DNA of 64,000 bases from positions 75,352,875 to 75,416,874 of the forward strand of contig OY776121.1 in assembly GCA_963675135.1 (NCBI GenBank), given 5' to 3'. A model generated the notes under the pieces. That model saw nothing but the letters and a program-made list of their open reading frames with translations, did not search any database and was not told the origin of the DNA. Positions within the stretch are counted from its first letter, which is position 1. Each line of letters opens with the position of its first letter. Source of the stretch: Galeopsis tetrahit. Taxonomy: Eukaryota > Streptophyta > Magnoliopsida > Lamiales > Lamiaceae. Shown here piece by piece: positions 42,430-54,656 of the stretch. The translations under genes and the position numbers were made by a program.

Positions 42430-44227
42430 GGCTAAATAATAAACTAAGCCCAGCCCACATAAAATCCTTATAAATTGACTAATTCTATTTCTTGATTTAA
42501 TTCCTTTTATATTAACCCCCACATAAACGTATAGCCGCAATTGGGAATAGTAGAAAAAAAAAAACATATTTCCTTTTATTTTTCTTCAATTGTGAATAGT
42601 AGGTTTGTTATTTTAATTAGTTTGAGTCTATTATGATGAAAAAGAGGTAACTTTATATTACTTTAATATTTTTTAGACCCTTTGCAATTAACTCATTTAA
42701 TAGTATTAAATAAATAAATAAAATTAGCCCCTTAAAAAATTAATTATTGAAGAAAGTATAATTAACAATTTTACATCGCATTGAATAAAATGAAGAAATA
42801 AAGTATTAATTATTGCGTTGTCAATTATATTTAATGTATTAATTCTTTTTACCAAAGAAATTAACAAATTAAATTGTCAATTATATTTTCTTAAATATAT
42901 TAATTTGGTAAATAAATAAACTCATATATATATATATATATTAATGTTTTTAAAAATTAATTTATTGTTTTGTGTGAAATATTTTTCACATAAAATATAT
43001 TTAATTAAAACAGTTTTGAAATTTAAATGTGAATTTTTTACCTCATTTTACCTTAATTAACTATATTTCATATATAAAATATTTTATAAGGTGTATAAAT
43101 TTTTGTGATTTGTTTTCGGCCCCGCCCCTGCTAATAACCCACACCCATCCTTATTCCTTGTCTTCTTGGCTTCAAAAAAAATATCGACCTTTCTATGCTA
43201 TAAATGAGTGTATGGAAAATAATTGTTCTCTTGGTACCGTTTTTAAATTCATTTAGCTCATTTTCACGGGTTTTAATAACTTTAATTGAATATTAATATT
43301 AATTAATTTATATATAAAGGTGGACGTTTTACTTATAAATAACGTGATTAGATAGTGCAAATTATGTTATTTTAAAAAAAATTGTATTACCTAAAACAAT
43401 TACATCAAAATAGATTATCTTTTAATTTTTTATATTTGGAAATTGTTTTGTACTTTCTTCCACTCGTGATTACTTGACATTTTTCTTTAGATTATCTTTT
43501 AATTTTTTATATTTCGAAATTGTTTTGTACTTTCTTCCACTCGTGATTACTTGACATTTTTCTTATTGGAACGTACATTCTTAATATGAAATACCCACAA
43601 AGTTAATAATCACATAACATCATTTTATTTTTAAAATTGTCACTCATTTTTTTAATACATTTCACTTTGCACCTCTTCGAATCACTTGAAACAACATTTA
43701 TCTTACATCATCAATCACTAAATTTCACTTTTTTAAAAAACGTGTCAGATCAAATTATGCCAGTTATCCCGGAGCTACATGAGCTTCACTCGCAATATTT
43801 CAAAATGCATATTCTTTTATATATGAAATAGATTCTACGTAACTACTCCATAAAGTTACCAATATATCCCAACAAAAGTTCCAATATTCAATTACATCAC
43901 CGGTTTATTGACATTGTTGTTCTATACCTATTTTGATATATTTGCATGTTTATGCAGTATATAAACTAAAATTCTAATAGCAGTAATTTGGATATATTAC
44001 AATTATTCAATAAAATTTTTTTAACCATCAAATTAAAACTAAGTTAAAATTGTACAGGTAAAATTATTTCACATTTGGATATTTCTATTCTTGCTTTTTA
44101 TATTTTACAGCCCTTCTGAAAAGTCCAACTATAAAATCAGAAAGCATATGTGATTGTGATGAAGAAAGAGAAAAAATAACTGAGAAGAAGAAGAAGAAAA
44201 CGGATCGCATCAACAACAAGAGGAATC
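42430..44227. other. AT-rich intergenic region before the Costars gene
   Basis: No gene seen. It contains a short (ta)n run at 42924-42941 and an exact 77-bp tandem duplication at 43411-43487 and 43488-43564. The last 70 bp is A/G-rich with GAA repeats and is probably the leader of the Costars gene. Confidence 0.5.
43411..43564. repeat. 77-bp tandem duplication
   Basis: Two copies start tagattatcttttaatttt at 43411 and 43488, with one difference seen (tttgg versus ttcga region). Confidence 0.88.
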
Positions 44228-45251
44228 ATGAATGTGGAAGAAGAGGTGGAGAAACTCAAAGAAGAGATCCAACGTCTCGGCAAACCCCAACCTGATGGCT
44301 CCTACAAGGTCATCTCTCTTCTCGATCTCCTTTCAATTTTATTATATATATATGCAACAATCAAACAATTTTCATTTTGTGTTGATCTGATTCCCATCTT
44401 CATTTCGTAGCTACTCATTGCTGTTATGTATGGTATTTTCTGATAGTAGAATTGCGTTTTTGGATGTTTTCTTCATGAAATTTTGTAACTGATCTGATGT
44501 TATGAATTATCCTCTTTTCCTGATATTTGAGATCCAAGATCATTGTTCTAGCTCGGGACATTTTTATGTGATTGCAATGCCAGTGCGGATTAAAAAATGA
44601 TAAGAAATTCGGAAAACTTGGATGTTTGAAGACTTGTAACAGTCGAAAATTATTGATTTTAAATCGAGAGAGATGAACCAAAACTAAACCGATCTCATAC
44701 TGATTTTCTCTTCATATGATTATTATAGCATTGAGGTTACTGATCAAGATATTTAGCCATTAGCCCATTAACAGATGGATGGTTAGTTGGTATCCTGCTG
44801 ATGTCTAGTTTACAAGTAGGTATTATAGTGCCATGCCTTTAACTATATAGATGAAGGTAGAAACTGGAGTAGTTCTTTTCCTTTTGTTTAGACACGTTGA
44901 CAAAAAAATTGCGTTCATAGCATTGGGGGTTTTACCCTAATGGAGCAATATTCCTCCCCTCATTTACACAACAATTGTTTGTAATATTCCTTGACCTTGT
45001 TGCATTACAGCTCTCTCCATAGGGGGGCCTTGTTTGATGGATTGCATCTGATGTCTGTCTGTATACAGGTGACGTTTGGTGTACTGTTTAATGACGACAG
45101 GTGCGCGAACATCTTTGAAGCTCTGGTTGGGACTTTACGTGCAGCTAAGAAGCGTAAACTCTTAACATATGACGGCGAATTGCTCTTGCAAGGAGTCCAT
45201 GACAATGTTGAAATTATTCTCAAAGCACAAGCAGCTGCAAGTGATGCTTAA
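44228..45251 (+). CDS. Costars family protein (ABRACL-like)
   Basis: Two exons (44228-44308, 45069-45251) coding 87 aa, the usual size of plant Costars proteins. It starts MNVEEEVEKLKEEIQRLGK with a predicted helix. The Costars domain follows with TFGVLFNDDRCANIFEALVG, AAKKRKLLTYDGELLLQG and NVEIIL. It is nearly identical in pattern to Arabidopsis At4g33640. Animal and amoeba members are linked to actin dynamics; the plant role is little known. The single 760-bp intron splits the domain. It is convergent with the KH gene. Confidence 0.95.
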
Positions 45252-45804
45252 CTTGGAAATTGGACAGGGCCAATCTGTTGCCTGCTATATGAAGTAATTA
45301 TTATATATTCAAACTCCAAAATCTGTGTGTTGTATTTTCTTTACCAACTTTCTGATTTGAAAAGACAACGGCATTATCTTTGGATGTATTTCATGATTCT
45401 GAATTTACTTACCTACATCTGTTTCTGGGCTTCTAATCCTGCTAGAATGCATGTAGCGATAGACCCTTTTTACCTCAACTCAGAAATGCCAAAAGTTTGC
45501 AAAACAAATAGAACAAGGAAAATTACCAAAACTTGTAACGGTGTCACTATAACAAAAATGAGGTTTGACAAGTTAAGATGGATTAAATCTTGTTTCATGG
45601 CACGACCTATAAATGGTAACTGCTCAAAGGTTAAAAACCAGATAATTATTTTCCTCATCTATACCAGATCACATTTGTATATAAACGAGACATAGCTAAG
45701 CTATCAACCGATGCTACTGTTGCACTTGTGAAAGTCCCCTCTCAGAGAAGATTACCAAAATGAAAAGAGAAAAAAACGTCAAGAAGATGGTGTTTATATG
45801 CATA
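45252..45804. other. Spacer between convergent Costars and KH genes
   Basis: About 550 bp, presumably the 3' UTRs of both genes. The open frame at 45327-45695 has no family signature and is not called. Confidence 0.5.
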
Positions 45805-48800
45805 CTATGATCCAGTCAGCATGAATGCTTGGAGCAGGCTCTGTGCTGCTTGTGTCTCATCAGGTGTCCCTGATATAACAACTGCTCTCTGTGTTGCTCC
45901 GGGAAGAGGATCATGCACAATGACCTTGGCTCCAGATATCTGATAAGTAGTGTATATTGATGAAAGGTGAGATCCAAAACAAGGCATCGAGAAACAAAAC
46001 AAAGTAGATGAATAAGTTACCTGTCTCAGCATAGTCAAATTGCTACCATTATCCCCATATACGGAGCCAAAATCCGAATCAGGGACAACAATCTTTACAG
46101 TCAAATTTGCTGCAGATGTAGGTCTGCTTCCACTGCTTATACATATATAAAGAAAGTTATGGCAAGGTGGAGGGGGAAATAATATCAATTTTCCTTTATA
46201 AAGAGTCGACCACTTAAAGTTGACAACATCAAAGAATGGACAAGTTACAAACAACGGATAATTGTTGGTTTAGAGGCCATCACCGGATCAATATTAGTAT
46301 ATATATAATCAACAAAAACTGAAATACATAACCCAAGTCCCTAAGGGGGGGTGGGGGGTGGGGTGGGGTGTCAGAAGGCAAAATGGCAATAGGTTAAGAT
46401 TTGACAGCATCTTAGAATTGAGTGCAGGAGTGACAGATCCTTGTGTACATAAATGGCCCCATTACCATTTCTAGAAATACTAAAAGTGTTCAATTAAAGT
46501 AAGCCAAGCTGAGACGTATTACAATGATCAAGGCAGGGGTGAAGTTGGACGAAAAATTTAATTCTTCTTGGTAATCACAAACTGATGGATAAATTGTATT
46601 TTGTAGAGGGCCAGTTAAATTGAAACGGAGGGAGTATCTTGCTATCTTCATGCAATGTCTTGATGAAGGTCTGAGACTTTCTACAAGCACTTCTAGCCTT
46701 TCTGTCTTATATTTATAAGTAATCAAAAAATAAAACGAATAGAAAACTTGAGTTTACTAGGGCGAAAATGCAGTAGCATAGATTCAATTGTGCTCATCCA
46801 ACCAACATCATTTCTCTTTATTTTTTATTGTTAATTCTTCTTCATCATTCCAAATCCAAAGAGTCTTACTCATCCAGCCTAATTAATCTTTCTGCTGCTA
46901 CATCATTTCCTCTTCTCGGTTTGGTAAGCCATTCCTCTATCATTCTTACCCCACTGTTTCATTTCTGAATTATTTCTTAGAAATGACAACAATCAGCGAA
47001 CTACAATGTAAATTACATCTAAGGTCTGTAAGGAATTAGAAAGCACACTATTATTTACCAACACTTTCATAATCATAAATCCATTTATATCCTACTGGAT
47101 TAGGTATATGAAACAAAAGGCATTGCTAACCCATATTAATGTCACCACAGTGGTAGGTGATAAGAAGGGTTTATAAAGATATATGCTTTGTGCTAACCTG
47201 CCAAGTTCCACGCCACCATTAACTGAAGGTAATCTTCCGCTATGAGCCATAAAACTTCCCTGGTTTGAATCAGAAACTGTCTGCAATAATTGTCATCCAT
47301 AACAACATAAATTTTCAGCAGAACCATTAAGAGACACAAAAGGATAGGAAACAATGATAATCAAACTTTACCCTTGATGTGAATACACTTGGTGATGACA
47401 ATCGATCTTTATTACTGGAAATTGCAAGATGATTCACACTCTGGATCAAGGACTTGTGATCATCAAGATTGTCTGAATTACCCATAGGTAAATGGGATCC
47501 AAAAGTAGGGTGATCCTTTGACCTGCCATAGGCCCCATTCTCTATCCTCAAGGAATTACGATTCCCATTTCCAGTCAAGATTGTTGTGGAGAATATATTA
47601 TCTCGCAGTCTACCAGTCACCTTATATAGAGCATCTTGTACATTTGCAAACTCTCCTGTAATCTATAGGAAGAATAAGAAGCCATTAAAGCACATCTTTG
47701 GCAATCTCTGGGCAAGAGGTATGATATCCACACTTCAAAGGCATCAAGTATAGCTTAAACCAATAGATTTACATTGTTGCCTGCCAACCATAGACTAAAG
47801 TTTGCAGGAAAAACAATCAAAACAAGTTATAATAGATTTACTAAGTGACAATGTCAGGTAAGATAGTCATGGATGGCACAAACATGTACTTATACATCAA
47901 AATCTAAGAGGTTGTAGCTTAAAAACTCATAAAAAGGTCTAGAAATTAATACCACAAAGTCTCAGTTGTATTGATTGATGGGATCTATTACAATGCACTA
48001 ATAAAAGACTGGGTTACCTGTAAAACTTCAAAATTTTCTGAGGCACACTTTGGGACTTGGTTACCCCCAATTATTCTTAGGCCAGTACCAGTCAACTTTC
48101 TCATCTCTGAAATTATTGCACCACCTTTTCCTAACAGGCAACCAACCTGGTGTAATGGCACCATAAGTCGAGCAATAGGTGGCCCTTTTGCATCAGAATC
48201 GGATCCTCTCACAAGACCATGCTCCATAAATCTATTAAACACAAAACCAGTTGCTTTTTGTGCTGGTGAGTATTCAGATTCTGCGCTCTATGAAACAAGA
48301 CACACAAAAATATCATAACATGCTTATGAAACCGAAAAATCATGATACAATAGCGATAGATTCACCTCCATTGCAGTAATCGTTATCACTCGTTCCTCAC
48401 AGTCTGCCAAAGTTGGCCCGATTGATATCAAAGCACCAGTTTCATTTTGAAGAGTCTTGATAATTGATCCTCCCTTGCCAATAATGCTACCAACTCGTTC
48501 AGTGGGGCAGAGTATCTTAAAACACACTTCTTGTTGTGGTATTCTAGAGGTCACATCAGTGACCCTCTCAGACTCTAAAGATGGACCGCCTTCCCATGCA
48601 TGAGTTACAAAATTTGATGACGTTGATTGTAGCATTGGGCTCCGCTGCAGGGGTAGATCTACAGTTTGAATAGGCATGGATTCTGGGCTGGTTCCATATG
48701 TTCTTGTTTTCTCGGGAGGTAGAAATTCTTGAAGGCGACCAGTGATAGCAACAAGTGCTTTCTTAACACCAAGAAAGAGGCCTTCAATCTGAAATACATC

Positions 48801-50353
48801 AATCAAATATAAAGTCCAGGCAACAATTAATGGCATATTAACCTTTACCGAATCACTTTTACAGCTGAGAAGACAGCAAGTACAAAAAATAACTAAAAGT
48901 TCTGTCGGAATCTAATGTTCGGAGTAAAAATCTTTAATTTTCTTATTGCATACTACCCACTCCACAGAAACCACGCATAAGCCTTTAAAATTTCTAACTG
49001 CATATTACTTACTGCACAAGAATCACCCAATTAGACATAAACTCAACGAATGTTTTAGGTATTAAGGTATATGTCTACAGATAAGGATATCAAACATACA
49101 TACCAAGTACCACAAAATGAACCGTTGCAAGGAAACCTAGACGTCGAAACAAAGAAAATCAGTATCTTATTCTCCCTAATGTTGTTTCATTGAAAGAAAA
49201 ACAACCTGCTCAAAATTTGCTTCATTATTTAATGCTCTCTACTTACAAATACCTATCTCCTCGACGGCAGTATCTTAGGTTGTGTTTGGATGGGGGGATT
49301 TGATTTGAGGAGGGAATTCAAATGGAAGAATTTAAAAAATAGATGGATTTCAAATGACATGGTTTTAGTAAGGATTTGAAATCCTCTCAATTTTAACTAA
49401 AAAGTGTGTGATAAAAATTTATGGATTTGAAATCCATTCATAATCCAAACAAGTGGTGTGGATTTGAATGATGAATTTAAAATCCATAGATCAAATCCCT
49501 CCATCCAAATGGAGCCTTAATGTTGTTTCATGGAAAAATTCTACAACTAATTATGCAAACAATGAATAAATGCAAGGAACTCAATATTTCTTCATTAAGG
49601 CAAACTACAATTCAAATATACAAACAACACAAAGCTACATCAAGTGCACAGTTCATCTGAAAAAGGAAAGAACAACAATGTAAATTGAACATTAAAGTCG
49701 TATTTAGTGCAGCTAAATGAATTATTCCTCACCTCCACAATTTCATCCATGGGAGATGGACCTAAAGAAAACATTTCCACTGCCAAAACCTTAATCCTGC
49801 ACCCTGTTTCCCTCCTAATTTTCTCCACAACTTTCCCTCCTTTACCTATAACCGCCCCTCCCTGATTTTTGCTCACCAGCAGCCTACATGAGACCACTCC
49901 CCCAATCCCGGCGACGGCGTCCCCATCGGCCGCCACCTCGACCACCCTCTCAAACACCCTGACCACGCCCTCCTGCGCGGCGGAAACATCAAAATCAGTT
50001 GTAGTGCCCCCATTATTCTCCTCTTCGGCAGAAAAGTTAATTTGTTTGATAATGGATGCTGAGGCGAGAACGCTGATGATTCTATTGTCAGTAGAATCGG
50101 GCGGGTCTTCGACCCGGATTCTGGAGTTGGTTAGTTGCTGAAGTTGCTTGATGATGGAGCCGGATTTTCCAATGAGGCCACCGATGCGGGAGGCGTGGCA
50201 GAGCAAGCGGAAGAGAACATGGCCCGGAGGGATGAAGAGGGGCGGCTGCGGCGGCTTGAAGCGTTTGAAGGCGGTGGGCGGTTCGTACTGAATAGTGGCG
50301 GAAGCAGTGTAGATAGGGTTCTTTATTGGCGGAAAGACGACGGACCTTTCCAT
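45805..50353 (-). CDS. RNA-binding protein with five KH domains (HEN4/RCF3-like)
   Basis: Seven exons: 50353-49733, 48788-48366, 48287-48018, 47662-47372, 47280-47198, 46132-46021, 45939-45805; 644 aa. KH1 has GHVLFRLLCHASRIGGLIGKSG; KH2 VSCRLLVSKNQGGAVIGKGG; KH3 VCFKILCPTERVGSIIGKGG; KH4 LMVPLHQVGCLLGKGG; KH5 TVKIVVPDSDFGSVYGDNG (pieces of the motifs). KH1-KH4 keep a basic GXXG loop (GKSG or GKGG); KH5 has GDNG, with acid in place of the basic residue. This five-KH layout matches Arabidopsis HEN4 and RCF3, nuclear PCBP-type factors in mRNA processing. HEN4 is the closer guess from the N-terminus MERS...PPGHV. Confidence 0.93.
46345..46370 (-). other. C-rich tract (minus strand) in KH-gene intron 5
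   Basis: The plus strand has runs of 7, 6, 4 and 4 G with single T between. The KH pre-mRNA would carry the C-rich complement. The plus strand could form a G-quadruplex. Confidence 0.8.
46624..46638. mobile_element. End of a Stowaway-like MITE in KH intron 5
   Basis: acggagggagtat matches the right terminal sequence of Stowaway elements. A matching left end was not found nearby, so only a remnant is claimed. Confidence 0.45.
49278..49516. mobile_element. Tourist-like MITE in KH intron 1
   Basis: 239 bp flanked by TTA on both sides (49275-49277, 49517-49519). The ends are inverted: ggttgtgtttggatgg on the left, and ggctccatttggatgg read inward from the right. TTA duplications and these ends fit PIF/Harbinger-derived Tourist elements. 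Confidence 0.8.
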
Positions 50354-52504
50354 AACAGCTTTCCAATTCCAAGTATTTCAGTGAGTGTATTCTCTCCTTT
50401 TCATCAGTTGGTCTGATTCTGATTTATTTGTTTACAAGTAAGTAAATAAATAAATGGCTATCGCGGAAGAAGAAGATCAATAACAAAAATATTGGCACCA
50501 AAATTTTGGAATTTGCGTTGAAAAATCTCCTCTCAATCTCTCATAGCTAAACTTCCAAATCGGTCTCTCAAACAAATGTTTTTTTAGCCCACTATATTTC
50601 TTTAATTTTATTTTTCCTTATCTATTTATGAATCTACCTCTAACAAACTTATAGACATTGGACCAAAAATACATGGAAATATTTTCAATATATTTAAATT
50701 TTGTTCAAAATGTTTTGTTAAATTTATATATTAAAATTTTGCTATTAATTTTTTTTTAAAAATAATATTATACTACATTTTTCACTGTAATATTGCTAAA
50801 AAAATGTTACTCACTAAAAATTAATATTATACTACACTTTTCACTCACAGTGAGTAACATTTTTTTTTAGATATTATACTACACTTTTGAATTATAGTGG
50901 GTGACATTTTTATAATAATATTACAAAAATATCATCACTTTTTTTTTAAAATTTCATAATACTATTATTTTTTATTTCCAACAGCAACAACAATAATAAT
51001 ATCAATTTCAATACCTATTAATAATAATATAATCATCAATAATAATATAAGTATTATTACTAATAATCCTAAAGGTCAATAATAATTAACTCGAATGATT
51101 TCTATTATGTCTTCATTAAGAGTAATTTATCATGGTCGAACTTTTGTTAACATGATAACAAAATATCATAGTATGTGTTTGTTTGTGATTGAGAAAAAAT
51201 ATGAATTATGTGTTATAGTTATACTTAATGCAGCACGATTAAAGCCCACCATTTACTCATGGAACTTGAAAAGTCTCCCACTAAGCCACTTTGTGACAAT
51301 ATAGGTCAATGACAGTTTCTTGTTTGTGACCTTCATCCCACTATTCTTTATAAATGTCATAATAAATACGTATAATTAAATCTACAAGTAGAATTATTTT
51401 AATTGATTGTAATTTATTTGTTTTTATTTATGGAATGAGAGACGTGGCATCATTTTACTTGAATTTTGGTATTATTATTATTTTTATTTTTTTACGACTT
51501 GCTACGTTTCGGTAGCATTAATATTTAATATCATAATTAAATAACTGCTAGAGGTATTTCCAACGAGCTAAGGCTACGATGGTCGGATTAATAATTTTAC
51601 AATTAATTTCATATTCTATTTGAGATTCAATGTTTGGCGTTCACATTAATTATTATAAAATACTAACTACACACTTATTTTCATTATTAAAATCACTGTT
51701 AAAAAATTTCAAAAATCATATTTTTATTATTCATCGTGTTATTAAAATCCATAGCATTAAAACTCAAACACCTAAATTCCAAAAAAAAAAATGTAGTCTT
51801 TATAAACAAAAATTAGTGGCACGCATAATCATTAATTCCAAAATTACACTATATGTTTAGTTTTTTTATTTGAATTGCAGCATGCTTATTTAACAAATAT
51901 TATCAAGTGTTAAATAAGAATTGCTGGCTTACATTATTGGTTTATTTTCAGTTACCAATGTTAAATAAGAATTGCAGAGACAGTATTTCAACTTTATCAA
52001 GTGCAAGGGCGAAGCTATGCATGTGCCCACCATGATTTTAAAAAATAATATACTATAATATATATTATATTAAAAAAAAAAAAAGACCCTTCGATTCGAA
52101 TACGCTACCTAGGCTGTAACAACTACTAAATAAATATGTGTGCGTTCTATTTATGTGCATGTTTGATCGATTTACAAGTGGACTCAAGTACACCGTGTAC
52201 TTGAGTACACAGCAGCCCCGATTTACAAGTGGACTCAAATACACCGTGTACTTTGAGTACACAACAGTCCTATCCTTTTTTGACTTCCAACCCATCCTAA
52301 TTTTTTTTCCTGGCTCCCGCCTTGATCAAGTGGATTATATGCTCACAAAAACATATCAGTGGATAATAGACAAAAATTTATTCCGTGTCAAAAGTGAAGT
52401 CTTCATTTTAGACTTTTGCATCTCTTGCACAATATAAAACTTTATCCCTACATACAGATTGAAGACACGATATTTCTAAATTCAGTAGAAGAATTAAGTG
52501 AGAA
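50354..52504. other. Intergenic region between divergent KH and nicotinamidase genes
   Basis: About 2.1 kb, very AT-rich, with att/aat repeats (about 50750-51075). No gene found. It contains a duplicated palindrome at 52168-52271. Both promoters must lie here. Confidence 0.5.
52168..52271. repeat. Duplicated 51-bp unit with a long palindrome
   Basis: Copies start cgatttacaagtggactcaa at 52168 and 52219. Each contains a near-perfect hairpin (actcaagtacac against gtgtacttgagt). It lies 240-340 bp before the nicotinamidase ATG. Confidence 0.88.
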
Positions 52505-53569
52505 ATGGTGCTACAAACAGTAGAGATTGTGAAAAATGAGATTCCCTTTGAAGAGGAATCAGTGTTCCTGTCTGAGGATTCTAAAGCTGGTTTGGTTCTC
52601 GTAGACATCATCAATGGCTTCTGCACCGTTGGATCAGGCAATCTGGTAAGGAAGAAACAAGTCTAAAATTAATCTTTTATACTCCAACTCCATAATATAT
52701 AGCTTGTGAGAATTCTTTACGTTGTATGTTCATATTTACTTTACTTAAGGCCCCAAGTGAGGCCAACAGGCAGATTTCTGGGATGATTGAAGAATCTGTG
52801 AAACTAGCAAAACAATTCTGTGGCAACAAATGGCCTGTGCTTGCTTTCCTTGACTCACACCATCCTGAACAGCTTGAGCATCCTTATCCTCCTCACTGCA
52901 TCGTCGGCACCGACGAATCCAACCTCGTTCCTGGTAATAATTCATTACAATATAAACTTCCAGATCATTACAATAACAACTTTCTGTTTTTCTGCTAGCT
53001 CTAAGGTGGATACAAGAAGAGGAAAACGTGACGATAAGGCGCAAAGATTGTTATGATGGATTCATAGGTTCAATTCAGGAGGATGGTTCCAATCTCTTTG
53101 TTGATTGGGTGAAGATGAACAAGATACAAACTGTGAGTATTTTCTTGATCCTATGTTTCCAGCTTTTACACTAGAGACTACAGTCACTATAAACAGGTGA
53201 TTCGAATTGTGGCAGTTGTTGGTCGTAGGCGTCTGCACAGACATATGCGTGCTGGACTTCGTCTGCTCCACGTTATCTGCTAAAAACCACGGGCTTCTCG
53301 ACCCCCTTCAGGATGTCGTCGTTTACTCCAGAGGATGTGCTACCTTTGATTTTCCTGTTTCAGTTGCAACCAACACCAAAGATTCATTAGCCCATCCCCA
53401 GGTATTGCTGTGGACTGATAGAAGTGAAAGTTAGAATCGGTTTTCGCTGTCTAATTTGTGCGTTGATTGATGGCAGGAGATGATGCATCACGTGGGGCTT
53501 TACATGGCGAAGGGAAGAGGGGCCAAGATTGCGAGGAAAGTCACCTTTCATGATCTCAAGAAGCAGTGA
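52505..53569 (+). CDS. NIC1: Nicotinamidase (isochorismatase-like hydrolase), NIC1 type
   Basis: Five exons (52505-52645, 52750-52933, 52999-53132, 53216-53401, 53477-53569) coding 245 aa; Arabidopsis NIC1 has 244. It converts nicotinamide to nicotinate and ammonia in NAD salvage. The catalytic triad is visible: Asp in LVLVDIINGF (D34), Lys in IRRKDCYDGF (about K124) and Cys in GVCTDICV (C163, with C160 also present). Metal-binding Asp/His lie in LDSHHPEQLEHPYPPHC. No transit or signal peptide, so cytosolic. Divergent from the KH gene, convergent with the EXECUTER gene. Confidence 0.95.
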
Positions 53570-54656
53570 TTGTGAACAAGCACTGTTACAAGGCTAAGAT
53601 TCTGTAGCAATTAGTTATGAGTGGAAAGTGCTTGTTTAATTTATGTATCATACAAATGCAATAACTAGTGTGAGGATGAAAGAATACTTCATATCAATAA
53701 TATTTTATGTATCACAAAACTGATAGCAACCCTGTTCATACACGGTAACAACAAATTGGGAAATAAACAACTTTTACTGCCAATTCTCAGCAAGAACCAG
53801 AACCACCCTCCATAGTTGAGAAAGGAAACAAAAGAATAACATATAAGAACATCGTGTCATTATATATTTCCCGGGTAAAGGTAGGAATTTGAACTAAATG
53901 GCAACAGATTCAGCAGCAATATATACGCAGAATATGACAAAGAAATATATACATTCTGGGGTGAAGTCTGTTAGATGAGGCTGTGTTATCCAGTGTAATT
54001 ATTCTATTACAGCTCAAAATTTTGGTGGTTAGTTACACAAAGATCCCCAGGGTCCACAGTGCTCAAAGCAACAGAGTTAGTTGCGTGGGATTTGGCCTGA
54101 TTGCTGAAATTTCAACTTTCTCAACTTCAGGGCCCCACAACCACGCCTAAGCTGTAAAACAGAGTACAATAAAACCATCAATTCAAGTACCAGGGCTTTA
54201 AAGCAGAGCACCTACCACACAAGGGAACAAATCATTGGTGACAACAAGCTTACTTCTTGTTAAGTTCATAATAGATCTCTGATGCTAATATGTTGACAAC
54301 TTGATTTATCTAAAAACCTAAAACTGTATTTCTTAAAGCCTCAACTCTGATTTCTGAAGCAGAATACTGAAAACTAAATCATGGAATTGTTACTTAGAAT
54401 AGTTGGTGACTACCGTAATTATCACTATTATTCAATAAGGGGAGTTAAATGAAATCTCTCAGTTGCAAAACAAACCATCTGCTGGTAAGAATTTACAGGT
54501 TAAACATACAACTATCCTCTTGGTTAAATCTAAATCCTCCTGTTTCAGGAAATTCCAAATAATCAAGGGAATAGGTATAAGAGCAAATGGAACTAAGTAA
54601 CTAACCTAATAAGAACAAATAGAAAAGATTTTCAAGAGATTTTATGCAACAAGAAC
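53570..54656. other. Spacer between convergent nicotinamidase and EXECUTER genes
   Basis: About 1.1 kb without ORFs. It includes probable 3' UTRs; possible poly(A) signal aataatatt near 53697 for the plus-strand gene. A less AT-rich stretch at 54010-54150 may belong to the EXECUTER 3' UTR. Confidence 0.45.

Noticed and set aside
45327..45695. 122-codon ORF after the Costars gene
   Set aside because: No domain, start within the 3' UTR of the Costars gene, atypical composition.
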